Below, piece by piece: positions 1 to 12,301 of a stretch of 64,000 nucleotides of DNA. Position numbers and translations under genes: made by a program. The stretch is from NCBI RefSeq assembly GCF_000150275.1, contig NW_002060954.1:1206074-1270073 (forward strand), written 5' to 3'. The stretch is from Trichoplax adhaerens (Eukaryota > Placozoa > Uniplacotomia > Trichoplacea > Trichoplacidae). The notes under the pieces were generated by a model. The model ran no database searches. It was not told the origin of the DNA and saw only the letters and a list, made by a program, of their open reading frames with translations. The number at the start of each line of letters is the position of its first letter. Position 1 is the stretch's first letter.

Positions 1-183
1 TTGAATTTAAATTTCGCCATATTACATCAAACAATTTTAAAGAAGCTCTCTATACTTGATATTAGTGTCTTGTAATCATCGATTCATCAAAATATATTTT
101 CTTAGTCTTTACTTTCGGCCTCTTAATCAGTTTTTCTTCATTTACTAAATTGTCCCTGATTGCTTTCTTTATTCTTTTTACAG

Positions 184-343
184 AACATTACCGATAGCGA
201 AAAATTGATTAAAAAAATTTAAGCTATCGATTAAAATAGCTGGTATTCCGTTTAAATCTAGACAAAATTTCAATAGAAAGACTGTCTAGTTCAAATTTGC
301 TTCGATTGATTGCTAAGTTCCATTTTCCAATAATTCAATCAAG
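184..343 (+). promoter_or_regulatory. Probable 5' UTR exon segment of the Delta gene
   Basis: A strong 3' splice site lies immediately upstream: a long pyrimidine tract at about 161-180 ends in CAG at 181-183. The sequence from 184 then runs without an intervening ATG-rich ORF to the Delta start codon at 344. I infer that the first coding exon begins with about 160 bases of 5' UTR and that a further non-coding exon and the promoter lie outside the window on the left. Only the splice-site consensus supports this. Confidence 0.45.
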
Positions 344-3300
344 ATGAAGTGCCTATCATTGTCGATAACATTTATCTCATCTAGCTTGGTATTGTTAATG
401 CTGCTGAATTTCAATACGGTAAGTCTATTCGTTAACAAGCGTATTCCTCGTTGAACTTAAAGTTGATAGCACTCTATACCCATTCCATCAATATCGATGG
501 TTGACCTAATTTTCGACACATTCTTCAATTATGAAATTTTTAAAGCATAAATAACGAAAAATATCAGCGAATTAATTATAACTAAAGATTAGAAAAAATA
601 GATGAAATAAGGGTAGGCTGTTGTCTATCTCTCTATTTCTCGTATATTTTCAATGCAATTACGGACCATAATACAAACATATAACTTTATCCTTAGACAA
701 GTTCAAATATTGCCAGTGTATTTTCTCTTAATTGCTGTGCAATCTCTTTAAGTATTTTTATCACTGTCTATTAAATTGTTTAGCATAAATTCGATTCTTT
801 TTATTGAAGAGAATAATTCATCGATTTCTACGACCTCTAACAAGCCGGTGTTATGCTTTCACTTTTATAACCTCAATCGTTCATGTACCAGAATTATTTC
901 TTGCGATACATATTAATATGATGAATCATTTCTGATATCTTGCAATTACATTAACTGTTCATAATTTTACATCGAAGATAGATAGACGAAATACAATCGT
1001 TCTATTTAATTATACAAAACCTTATTCCATTTCAATCAAGACGTGAGAGTGTATTGTATTTTATTATTGATAGAACATTAATAATATTGTTCCTTTTCTC
1101 ATTAGCGTTAGACTGTAAAGTCCAATTTACCAATTATCCATCGTAGTACAGATTTGACCTTATGTGGTAATCTTATTACCCTTTATGCATCGATAATAAT
1201 GCGGAATAACTGCAATGATCATAATTGATGTAAATTATTTAATAGCAGTATACAGTATTAGTGGAAATTTACAGATAAATTAGTACAGTATATTTGAAGC
1301 TGATGATATTTAAAGTAAATTATACGAGCAGATTTAGAGTTATTTTTCGTAATTGACGTCCAGATCGTTACTAGTAGTATACTACTAGTAACGATCTGGA
1401 CATCAAAATAAAAGGCTATAGCCTTTTATTTTGTTTTAAGAATACAACTGAAGTCTGCCGATGAAACGTCTTTATGTCTTTCTTCTAGGATAGAATAGAT
1501 ACTTTTATACTTTCATTTTGTTAAAATGCGAATACTGTAGGGTATCTATAGGAAATATAGTGTACAATTTAAGTATTTGTATTCTCTCAAAGTTATATAC
1601 CAATGTCTCTCTTTAGACATAGACGGATAAATTATATCCGTTATGCTCTAGACAGTCTATTGACAGTTTAAACGTTATCAATTAATCCTCAACCTTTCTT
1701 TCTCCTTCGTCTAAGGTGCAAGATTTATATTCAGTTCGCTTTTTGATTACTGAAATTAAATATATTATGTAGATTAAAATACAGATGACATTCTCATCCT
1801 TTTGATAGAAAGTTTACTTCTATATGTAAACTTTGCATAAAAGTTTGAATATTTAATATAATTGATATAATTTGATATGTATAAATATAATTTACTTATT
1901 GATGTCTTTCTATCAGAAAGAAAACCAATTCTATCTTTTAAATATAATTATCAGTATTATAATTTTCATTAAGAATCCATATGGAAGTGGATCTTGCAAC
2001 TCACACTCTTAACAAATATAAGTTGTCTAGAGTCTCCGATATTTCAGTTGGAATGCATCAATAGTTATTAGTGCTTCATTTTAGCCTTAAAACATTGTAT
2101 GATAAAAATACCTAGCTCTGTTAATATCATTTTTGAATTTTTATTACAATTTAAAACTTGTAGATAAAAAGCAAGCAAACAGTACAATATGTCAATAGAA
2201 GATATTTGACTATCAATCAACGCACATAATGTCCCATTTAATTTCCACTATCGGCTAGAATGGGTTTTAATACCTTTACTCTGGATAAATTAAAAATAGG
2301 TCACATAAATTGTCAGCAACTCAAGTTTCTATCATAAACTCAAATGCTTTATAGTACTTTTCACTAAAAATTGATATTCATATTTCCATTTACTCTGTAT
2401 TGTAGAAATTTTCTATCATCAGATAAAGAGAATAATTTTACATTTATTAAAAATGACCCTATAGATTATTATTAAAGTTTTCATTGTATCATTGCCAGAG
2501 GTGGATAAAATTCTAACTGTGAGACTATACGTGTAAAATTTAAATATAATATTAACCAGTTGTATAGTATTTATTTTACGCTGAAGTATCGAAAAATATT
2601 GCGAATTCTTTATAGATAAGCACTCTTAGGGTAGATGCATCAGTGTAGCAAAATTTTGATTAAAGGAAGTTGAATTAGATGTTGTTATTTGTATATTTAT
2701 TTCTTTTCGTTCTCATATAATTTTAGCCCGTAGAATCGGTAGGGACTTTCCAATTTAAATTAAATTCTATCACCAACCAGTTGGGATTAACAGCAGCTAA
2801 GAAATGCTGCCATGGTGATTTAATACATGGCGGAACATGCTCTGAGCCATGTCAAACATTTTTTAAGATATGTTTACGCGATCAAGTAGATAGCAGCGAT
2901 GGTATGTGTGGTTTTGGCAACGTAACAACTCCGGTATTAGGTGAAAATTCATTTACTTTGCGCGCTGGAAAGTTAAAAGATAATTTTCATAATCCAATAT
3001 CAATCCACTTTAATTTTACATGGCCGGTAAGTCCATAAATATGTTAGTTTATGTGTTAATTTTTATCTAAATTATCCGCTTATTACAATAGGTATTGATG
3101 ATTTGTGATAGTCTAAATTCAATCACAAATTTTAATTTCTTTTCTTTTACAAAATTTCCTTCCTATCCACCCCCAAACAACATATCAACAACAAAAAATT
3201 AATACTCAACTCTAATCCTTTCAATATATAAACTAATTCATAAATATATATGTTTGTAAAAATACGTGTATGTGCGACTACAAACTATACGTATCAATAA

Positions 3301-6300
3301 GTATTTTGCATGCTTGAACCGCTACATTCTGCATTCATAATCAAACGTATATTTCAGCTTATCTATTTGTCCTTCTACTTTGTTATTGTGGTTCTCTTCG
3401 ATTCGGTGAAAGTTTTCATAATTTTGTTCCTTGGGGTAAATAGTCAAGATCACGTTTGTTTAAATTGGTTTTGCAGTGTAAATGTCTAGTACAGCACTGT
3501 ACGTGATATTCGCCTACATTCATTTCAGCTACGATTTTAAAAATAATTAGGAATCTTACTCTAATATCTGTTTATGGCGGAGAGTATGAACTATCCTATC
3601 ATTCACTATCCCGTCTTTTTTATTTAGGCTAATGTTAATTCCCTCCCACATTGTAGCCATTTAGAATAGAACCTACTTCATATGAGTATTTCCATTTATG
3701 ATCCTTTTTTTATAAAGTTGTAAGTCTTAGTCTTATTCTGAGGCAGAATTGCATATTATAATAAGTTTCATATTCATATGAAACTCTAAGAATATGGTTT
3801 CCTATAACTCTTTCCTAAATATGCTCTTACTTATGACACAAAGTACTACAGCTGGTTTCAATCAATTTATTCTAGCTATGATATTATATATGACGAATAG
3901 ACAAAAGCCGTCTTATTTTATTATTAGCTTAGTTTTTAATTAGTACCATGTCCTATACCGGCGAAAATGTTCGTATTCTCGAGTGAATCATTTATGAGTC
4001 TTTCATTATCATAGCCGCAATCATGTCTACAAACATTCCTTTTAATTGTTTGTTATTTTCATTAAGATGATCAATAGCAATATATCTAGACTATAACTTA
4101 AGGAAATCAAAATCGAATAGGAGAAAGATCAGTTTAAAAAATTCGGAAGAAATACATCTGTTTTGGTTGTTCTTAAAATTGACCGTAACAAATCTATACG
4201 TACTTACAGTACTATTTATCATTCAATAAATTAGTTCGAATTAGAATTACAAATACGTATTTAAGCAAAACATGAATTATTGTTTGATCGGAAATCAATT
4301 CTTTCTCCCTGATAATTTTGCAAAATAAGTTATCGTTGTTTTTCCTGCTACCAAAACAACACCTCTAACTATTCTTTGGTAGGTATTACCTATTATTTCG
4401 ACTAATGATAAAAAGTAGACGTAATCGCTTTCAATACATCATAAATTGGCCAAAAATTGAATTATTTATTATTCTACATAAGAAAAAAATTATTATTTAT
4501 ATTAATAGTTAGGGTATTTTTTATTCTCGTGATGTTAAAATTATGTTTCTGTTCGCTAATTTAGCTGTTAAGACCGAGTAGATATTTTTTCGCTTCCAGT
4601 TATCCAACGTACTGTAATCTGTTCTTATTACGAATGCTATTTTCGTGAGCTCAATTATTTGAATCCTCCTGCCAATTAGATGTTAATTCTGATAATTCAA
4701 CTTACTGTGTAGTCAGAATTCCTTGCATACTTCCAAGTTACAGAGGAAAATAATGTAACTCTACCCATTTAGCATACTTTCAATTTTGGGAGGAGAATGA
4801 AAAACTTTCACTCATATTTCATTTGATTAAAGTAGATGCACAAAATTAACCGATCATGCTACAATTATTATTTTATATCATTATGGCCAGAAATCCTGTC
4901 ATTTTCCCAACTTGACTTGATTAGGAGGTTTTGCGACAGCTGCACAATTTGTATTGTGTCCGTTTAGAATACGACTTTTAGATAAGTAAAAAAAGTATAG
5001 AGGAGATACAATCGCATATCATGTATTAAATCAATGAGTGATCTTAATTCTACCATATGGACGCTGATTTTTGTACAGCATAATAATTAGACTGCTTATA
5101 TGAGTTTTGTACGGATTTTTGTACTTATTCCATTAGAATACCAACATTCTTTTATCTTGTAAAATTAACTGATAGAGGCCATTGATTATTGGTTTGCATC
5201 ATGAAAAATTTTAATACTAATTATTTTCAATTACAATAATATTGATGAAAAAATTTAATACGTTATTATTTATAGGGTGCATTTATCCTTGTTGTCGAAG
5301 CATTAAATAAGAAATCATCACTTAAATCCGGTATGTCAAATCATCAATTTGGTGTTGTATGTTGTTGTTGATGTTATTTGTTAGCTTTCAAGTTCAATTC
5401 GAATACAATTGACGTCTATTATCACCTATTGAATATTTTTATAATCGGTTGAAAACTTATTGTTCATCGTTATCGCTCAATTTAACTTCGGTCTTTTAAT
5501 GACTTTATTTCTATATTTTACGTCAGAACAATCCAGTTGACAATAGTCTAGAGATACCCAACTATTATTGTTTAATAGAATATAAGTTACGATTTGCTTT
5601 GATAAATATTAATGTTGATGTTTTATTGGCTTTCCTTATACTACGTTGGAGATGCATCACTTTCATGAATCACAATACTATATTGATGATGCTAAATATT
5701 CATTCATGATATGGATAATTTTAATTTAATTTAATAAGAGTAACACGTTGGTAGCGAAAGATCATTTACTTTAAATCCAGTTGAATTTAAAATTTCTAGC
5801 GAATGCCCATATATTTTCTTATAAATAGTTGAATGCATCTAATTTCCCTAGTATTACGGTCATGAACAAGTTCATTAATTCTATATTCGATCAAATTATG
5901 AATACAGTATAAATTATGTATACGAGTATAGACAAACATCTAAGATTTTATTACAGATAATGTAAAATATTACTGCAATAAGTAATAACTTAGCCGTCAC
6001 AAACTATTACATTAGTATCCTGAAAATTTAAATATTTGTGATCGAAATTCATTTATATAGACAATTAGATTGACGGATATTTCTCTCACTGAATGTTTAG
6101 TACTTGATTCGGACAGGAAATATTGATCAATTGTCGTTAACATTAATAATTCGGACAAAAGTATTTGTTTAATATTAAGAGTTGGTATTATTAATGGTAA
6201 ATTCAATATACTTAGCAAATTGAATTTTCTCTACCAGCTACACACGATAATAATAATACTGCATACTTGATATTATTTTTTCGATTAATGATCATAATTA

Positions 6301-9300
6301 TACTATTATACAATAGTCAACAGATGTCCATTGGGAAGGCTAGCATTTCAAATCAGACAATCGCTTAAGACAATATAATTATTATATTCTATTAGGTCAC
6401 TCTTTAGTCCTCATCTACCGCGCTAATTTCGTTTTTCCGTCCTTTTCCCTATATACTTTATTATAGCATTGACATCCGACTCTTAATTCACTGTATACGT
6501 ATGCAAGGAATAAAATTAATTTAGTTTTTAGGCAATAGATTTCGCATAGTTTGAATTGTGTAGTGAAAATACTAGGACAGAATAGCATATTATTAATAAA
6601 CATATTTATTTCTTAAATTTACTGCTAAATGCCTTGAAAAGTGATTAAACAAGAAATTATACGATCTTCTAATATCAATTTATAATCGCTTGCGATAAAA
6701 ATGAAAAGAGACAAGTAATAATCATAACTGAAATAGTAAAAATCGCCAGTGTGCTATTGGGAATATCTAGTATAATTAGCGAATTTTATATTACAAACAA
6801 ACATTATAAACTTAGTAAGTAGTAAGTTTTCTATTTTGATGAATATGGTCCTCAAGTAACTGTCATACAAGTTTACGGCTTATATTCTCGATCAATGATG
6901 AACATATAGTGCTCATGATTATTTTTTTCTAAATTACAATAAGATTAATATGGGAATGTTCTCATCGCAAAATTTAGTCTCTTTAATTATGAAATATGTA
7001 TTAGTTTGAATTATAAGCATGTGACAAAAAATGGCAGAGAAAATTACTATAAGCTAGCAAGTAAGGTAGTGAACGATATAAGCTAAAAGTTCGTGCAATT
7101 CAAGCAATATGTACAATCAAGAAAGGATGCTAGATAATATTCATTAATATCCTTCAATTTGCTAGTGTATATCAACTACACGTTACGTTAATCGTTTAAG
7201 TTAGATTGATTGCCAATTACGGTCTATTAAGTTGATTTAATTTTTGTTATTCGATTTAACCAATGTTTCTTTTAATTGGTTATTTTATCAAGTTGTATTC
7301 TTAGGAATGTTAACCTAGGAATACAAAGTACATACTCTGCGTTATCACCCTATCAAGTAGCATTTCTAGTGTTTAATAACCGATCATCTTTATTCGATCA
7401 TAAATCGCAACTCAACTATTTTATTTGTATCGCCATTGAATAGTTTACATTTCTGTTTACCACCCACACCATGTGAATATTTTACTTGTAATCTTGAATA
7501 TTTGATAAGAAATTAGCTAAAAATATGGTAAATATCCGTAAGATTAAGCACTTGCTAGCTGATATTTAGAATATTAGCGCAGTTACTCTGGAGTTCTCGA
7601 TTGTAAGTAAAAATTTTGATTATCACCATATATTATTTATCCTCTACCCTAATGACTACTTTTGCCATGGTTTTGATTTATTTTGAAGATAATATTGTTA
7701 ATTAATGCATCATCATCGTCTTGATTTTAAAAAGTCTTATTTCTTTCCATTTAACGTCCTGAAGATTAATTAATCAAAACAAATTAGTGTTTGGATGCAT
7801 CTAGTGACGCTTCCGCTGTCCTTCACACCTGTTCAACTTTAATTTGAATAAAACTATTGTAAAAGATTATCAATTTGACGTGAATTACGCTATTGTTACA
7901 GAGAAAACAGCTGACATTGAATCAACAATAGATTATAAAGAATTGCCAGCTGACGTTTTACGATAATTTTGATTTGCAATTTCCACGCCGCATCAAAGGC
8001 TATTTTAACTTTCAAACTAATGACAGTATAGCTGTACTCCGATTAACACACAGTATACAACTGTACCTGCATCGTCGTATCATTTTTCTCATATACAATG
8101 ACTTATCTTTCGAGTTTATAATTACCGTGATGATCTAATATACATCTTCGTAGCCTATGATAATTTTCATACATTCTCATTATTCGAATCAAATCTAACT
8201 ATAGCTGGAATAATATCATGATATTTCTGTAGAATCATTTTGTAGTAGACAATTTAAAGTTAACACCAATTTACTTCTAGTGTATACTAAAGACAGGGTT
8301 AGGATATGCTTGATAAGTTTTTATAATTTTTACATACAACTTCTTGACATTAATGCCAGCGCTATCGGATTCCTAATGGTTTTCAAAGGTGTTACTATGG
8401 TAACACCGGTCGGATAGAATAGATGATGACACGTGATATAAAGTTTTCAAAACTAATTAATATCTCATAGTAAATCTAGAATCATTTAGTCTTTATTCAG
8501 TATCAACACTGGATGATTATCATGTTCGGGTAGATGCATCCGTAAATTCCAAAATAGACGGAGCTAAAATATTAGTATAAATTTAACCTGCGTATAGATC
8601 TTGAAACATTAGCAAAGTGATTATTAAATTATAGTAATCACAAGTATAATATTAGAAGGATAATAAATCTACGATATTTAACTATCAATGCTAACTACTG
8701 AAATGAATCTGCATCTTACGTAATTACCTTCGCAATCTGATCATAAAATGATAGTAGTATAATTTTATTCTGAACTACCATCATTGTAGATACCATTGAC
8801 AAAGTTGAATATCGCGATGCAATCTACAGCGGGGCAGGGTGGAATGAACGAGAAACAACCAATGGTCATGTTGAAATGGCTTTCGAATATCGATTGGTTT
8901 GTGATCGTCACTATTATGGACCTGGCTGCGATATTGCATGCACACCACGCAATGACCTGTTAGGCCATTATACATGTAATGATAAAGGACAGAAAGAATG
9001 TTTACCTGGTTGGAAAGGCAAATTTTGTGAAGAAAGTAAGGTTTACTATCTTGTAGCATTATCTAGGACAACTAATATGTAAACATTAATTTCAGTAAAT
9101 CTTAAGTTAAGTTAAAAAATCTGACGTTTTATATTTTAAAGGCCATATTTAAGCCTATACGGCATAGTAATAAATTTGTATGCATTAAAATTATGATGAA
9201 AAGATGCATACAATATCGATATCGATATTGACACGTTATCTTCTGTTTCTAGTTGAATGTCCAGAAGGTTGTATCGAAGGAGGACATGGAGCATGTATTG

Positions 9301-12208
9301 TACCCAATAAATGCAGGTAAAGGATTTAAAACACAAGTTTCTTGTAAGAGCAATACTAGATGTCCTAGTCCCATTATTTAGTCTACTAACTCCATATCTT
9401 TAAACAGAATAACGACCACCTATAGCAAGAGTAGTTTTTTTCTAATTATTGGATTGATGTAATAAAATTATAGTTGTGGTGCGGGATGGACTGGGCCGAC
9501 ATGCCAACAATGTATCCCAGATCCTAACTGTGTTCATGGTTCTTGCCAAAAGCCGAACGATTGTGATTGTGATGCTGGTTGGGGAGGCGTTTACTGCGAT
9601 AAAGGTAAGGGAATGATACACATAGATAACAAATGTAATCAAAGCCATATGCTCAAATTTATGATAAATTTATGTAAATTTTTTATAGATAAAAATTTCT
9701 GTCAAAATCATTCACCATGCCATAATGGAGCAACATGTAGTAATACTTCACCAGGAAACTACTCTTGTATGTGTCCTCCGGGATTTACTGGACGAGACTG
9801 TGAAACAAGTAAGTCTACCTATTTGCATAATTAAAAAATTGGTACTTAACTGTTAAATCTAATAATACGGCACTACTATCAATTATTATTTATGAAATGC
9901 GAAAGTAAGATTTGGTTTATTGCTTGTTACAGATATTAATGACTGTCTTTCCCATGAATGTACAAATAACGCTAAATGTGTGGTAAGACGACTAATGTAA
10001 ATCGTTAAATTTTAAGCTTAACCCGTGAATTGAATTTGCCTTACATTGCTATCCGCTATAAATCGGTTATAAATGGTTATTGTACTGTATTTTATAAATA
10101 TATAATTATTTCGATAGGATCTAGTTGATGGGTATCGATGTGAATGTCCATCGGGTTTTGAAGGCATGTTATGCCAGATCAATATCGATGAATGCGTAAA
10201 TAACACCTGTAAAAATGGTGCAAGCTGTATAGATGGCATTGGTGAATATTCATGCAAATGTCGAACAGGTTTTACTGGAGACTATTGCGAGACTGAAATA
10301 AACGAATGTAAATCAAATCCTTGCCGAAACGGTAAATGAAAATATCTCTACGTACAATTTTAGCAATCGAATTAGAGATTGGATTTTATTTCTGCTTCGA
10401 GTATAGTCGAGCTACGAACAGTTAACATCACATATTTTACCGTATATTATCTCTTCTTAGGTGGTAACTGTACCGACTTATTAGGAGACTTTAAATGTGA
10501 TTGCCAAACCGGATTGACTGGTAAACGCTGTGAAGTTAATATTAATGAATGTGCAAGCCATCCCTGTCAAAATGGTGCAAGCTGTCATGACGGTCTCAGC
10601 AGCTATTACTGTCAATGCCTCAGTGGCTTTACTGGCGACTTATGTCAGACTAATATTAATGATTGTACTGAAGAAATTAACTGCTTAAATGGAGGCCAGT
10701 GCGTGGACTTAATTAATGATTATGAATGCAATTGTACCGATGATTACTATGGAAATATATGCGAATTACAACGTGTTAATGGATTATGTGCAACAGTTAC
10801 ATGCCACAATGGTGGTGTTTGCCGTGAATTTAATTCAAATGGCTACAAATGCGAGTGTGCAACGGATTTTACTGGATCCAATTGCGAGACTAATATCGAT
10901 CAATGTCAGTCGCAACCTTGTGCTAATGGTGGTACATGCATTGATGCTATTGATGATTATGACTGTACATGTATGCCTGGCTTTAGCGGTAAGAACTGTA
11001 ATTATTCTATTTATTCATCGGCGCCGCCAACAACTCAAATATCTACAATAGGTAAGGCTACTTATTTTTCATAATTTTAAACAGATTATAAATCTACGCA
11101 AAAACCTCAAACTGGTGGCTTTGCCTATTTCTATAATTGACATATTTTAACACATGCTTAAATTGTAGAAACGGACTCAAAAGCAATTACTGAAACTATA
11201 ACTACTACTATTGATGATTCACCAAGTTCTGGAGCAGCGACAAATGGTAAGAGATCCAAGGAATATCTTGATTTAATATTTGAAAAAATTAACTGGATAA
11301 TAGTAGGAGATATGTATACCAATTTAAAAATTAATGCCACTTCTGGTTAATTGTACTAGAAGGCAATAGTTTGCTAATACCAATATTAGCATCTGCTGGT
11401 GGTGCTGCTTTACTGCTAATAGTCGTGGTAATCATTCTATTTAAATGTCGCCCGCATCGCAAAAGAACTTTAGAAAAAGTAGCTAAGCCAAAAGATGATA
11501 ACCAAAATTTTGTCACCGAAAATTTTGTAAAAGTTATTTCGAATAATACTGGTGCCGCTGTGCAGCCCAATCAACTTGGACCGGAAAAAATCTATGCTAA
11601 GCAAAACTGTGATAAGCTCAATAACAGCAGTGCTAAATTAAAAAGGTAGCCGATATAATCCAGGGTTTTTCTCTCCATATTAAAGCAATAAAAAGATTTT
11701 TATATCATTGATATTAGATTGATGCTAAACGCTAGTTATTAATATAGCTATTATTATAAATTTAATAATTTTTTTTGTTTTTATCAATAGCAAAAGCGAA
11801 AGCTCAACAAGCATTGCTAGTAATAATAAACTGGGGAAAGATAGCGATATAACAATCTATCGTAACCAAAGTGTAAGTAGTTGTGGTAGCAGCATGACCA
11901 AGAATATAGGTCCAGATGAAATCAGTTTACATGACGTAGAATTAGAAGAAAATAGAAAAGCTAAGAAAATATTGGAAGGTGACGATGACAGTTTGAAAAA
12001 TTATCATCCCAAAACTGTTGATTGCGTAGTCGATTTTGATGGGATACAATGCACAACAACAATTTTGCCTAATGAAAATTATTCATCGCAACGTCCTGCA
12101 AGACAATGGTTTAGACAGCCTGATTTTGTTACGTTACCAACTTCTACTAATCGAGATGAAAATGGAACCTTTTCAGTTAATAAAGTAAAGAAAAATAAGA
12201 ATCGATAG
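344..12208 (+). CDS. Delta-type Notch ligand, 13 coding exons, 875 aa
   Basis: Membrane ligand of Notch receptors. Exons: 344-418, 2727-3026, 5276-5330, 8790-9035, 9253-9316, 9474-9604, 9689-9808, 9933-9982, 10118-10331, 10461-11051, 11169-11246, 11360-11645, 11791-12208; all junctions are GT-AG and phase-consistent. Residues 1-25 are a hydrophobic signal peptide. The MNNL domain (about 28-160) contains [19 protein letters not shown] and FNFTWP. The DSL domain (181-223) has [10 protein letters not shown] and GWKGKFC. Ten EGF repeats follow to about residue 600, several of the calcium-binding type (NINECxxxPCxNG). A Thr/Ser-rich stalk (exon 11) leads to one transmembrane segment (about 646-669) and a lysine-rich tail of about 206 residues. 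There is no Jagged-type cysteine-rich domain, so this is Delta rather than Jagged. The C-terminus is basic (KKNKNR) and lacks the PDZ-binding end of vertebrate DLL1/4. A polyadenylation signal lies 88 bases past the stop. Confidence 0.93.
419..2726 (+). other. Delta intron 1 (2.3 kb)
   Basis: This intron has donor GTAAGT after the signal-peptide exon and acceptor TTTTAG. It contains the twin palindrome at 1353-1433 and no credible ORF. Its size, next to compact downstream introns of about 70-440 bases, makes it a candidate for regulatory sequence, but no specific site is recognised. Confidence 0.8.
1353..1433. repeat. Two adjoining perfect palindromes in Delta intron 1
   Basis: Bases 1358-1401 form a perfect 44-bp palindrome centred on GTATAC, extending to 1353-1406 with one mismatched pair. 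Bases 1404-1433 form a second, perfect 30-bp palindrome centred on CTATAG. The two share three bases. Neither has a loop, which is unlike a tRNA, microRNA precursor or ordinary terminator hairpin. A foldback element, a cruciform-prone site or a local inverted duplication are all possible. Confidence 0.85.
3027..5275 (+). other. Delta intron 2 (2.25 kb), no feature seen
   Basis: This AT-rich intron separates the two parts of the MNNL domain. I saw no ORF, repeat or RNA gene in it on either strand. Confidence 0.75.
5331..8789 (+). other. Delta intron 3 (3.5 kb), no feature seen
   Basis: This is the longest Delta intron, between the MNNL exons and the DSL exon (phase 1). Its open frames at 6012-6218 and 6415-6603 (minus) have no family resemblance and look like chance. 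I recognise nothing functional in it. Confidence 0.75.
11646..11790 (+). other. Delta intron 12, retention gives an alternative C-terminus
   Basis: This short intron (145 bases) lies between the transmembrane exon and the last exon. Read through, it meets an in-frame TAG at 11647-11649, directly after the donor. A retained-intron transcript would therefore encode a complete ligand ending at about residue 737, with a tail of some 67 residues instead of 206. Splicing gives the phase-2 join AG|C into a serine-rich start of exon 13. Confidence 0.6.
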
Positions 12209-12295
12209 TGTATAAATAGGTGCTATATATTGCTTTATCCCGCACGATTGGGTGGACTTAAAATTTCTTATTTTACTTCAAATTGGCCTACAGAA

Positions 12296-12301
12296 AATAA
12301 A
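12296..12301 (+). terminator. Polyadenylation signal of the Delta gene
   Basis: AATAAA lies 88 bases after the Delta stop codon and is the first canonical signal downstream. It is followed within 60 bases by a TA dinucleotide run (about 12346-12360). Confidence 0.55.

Noticed and set aside
9211-9230. Perfect 20-bp palindrome built on ATCGAT in Delta intron 4
   Set aside because: It is short and made of simple AT-rich repeats of ATCGAT, so chance or slippage explains it.
10716-11051. Second ORF inside the Delta EGF exon in another frame
   Set aside because: It is a shadow of the EGF-coding frame and has no domain features of its own.
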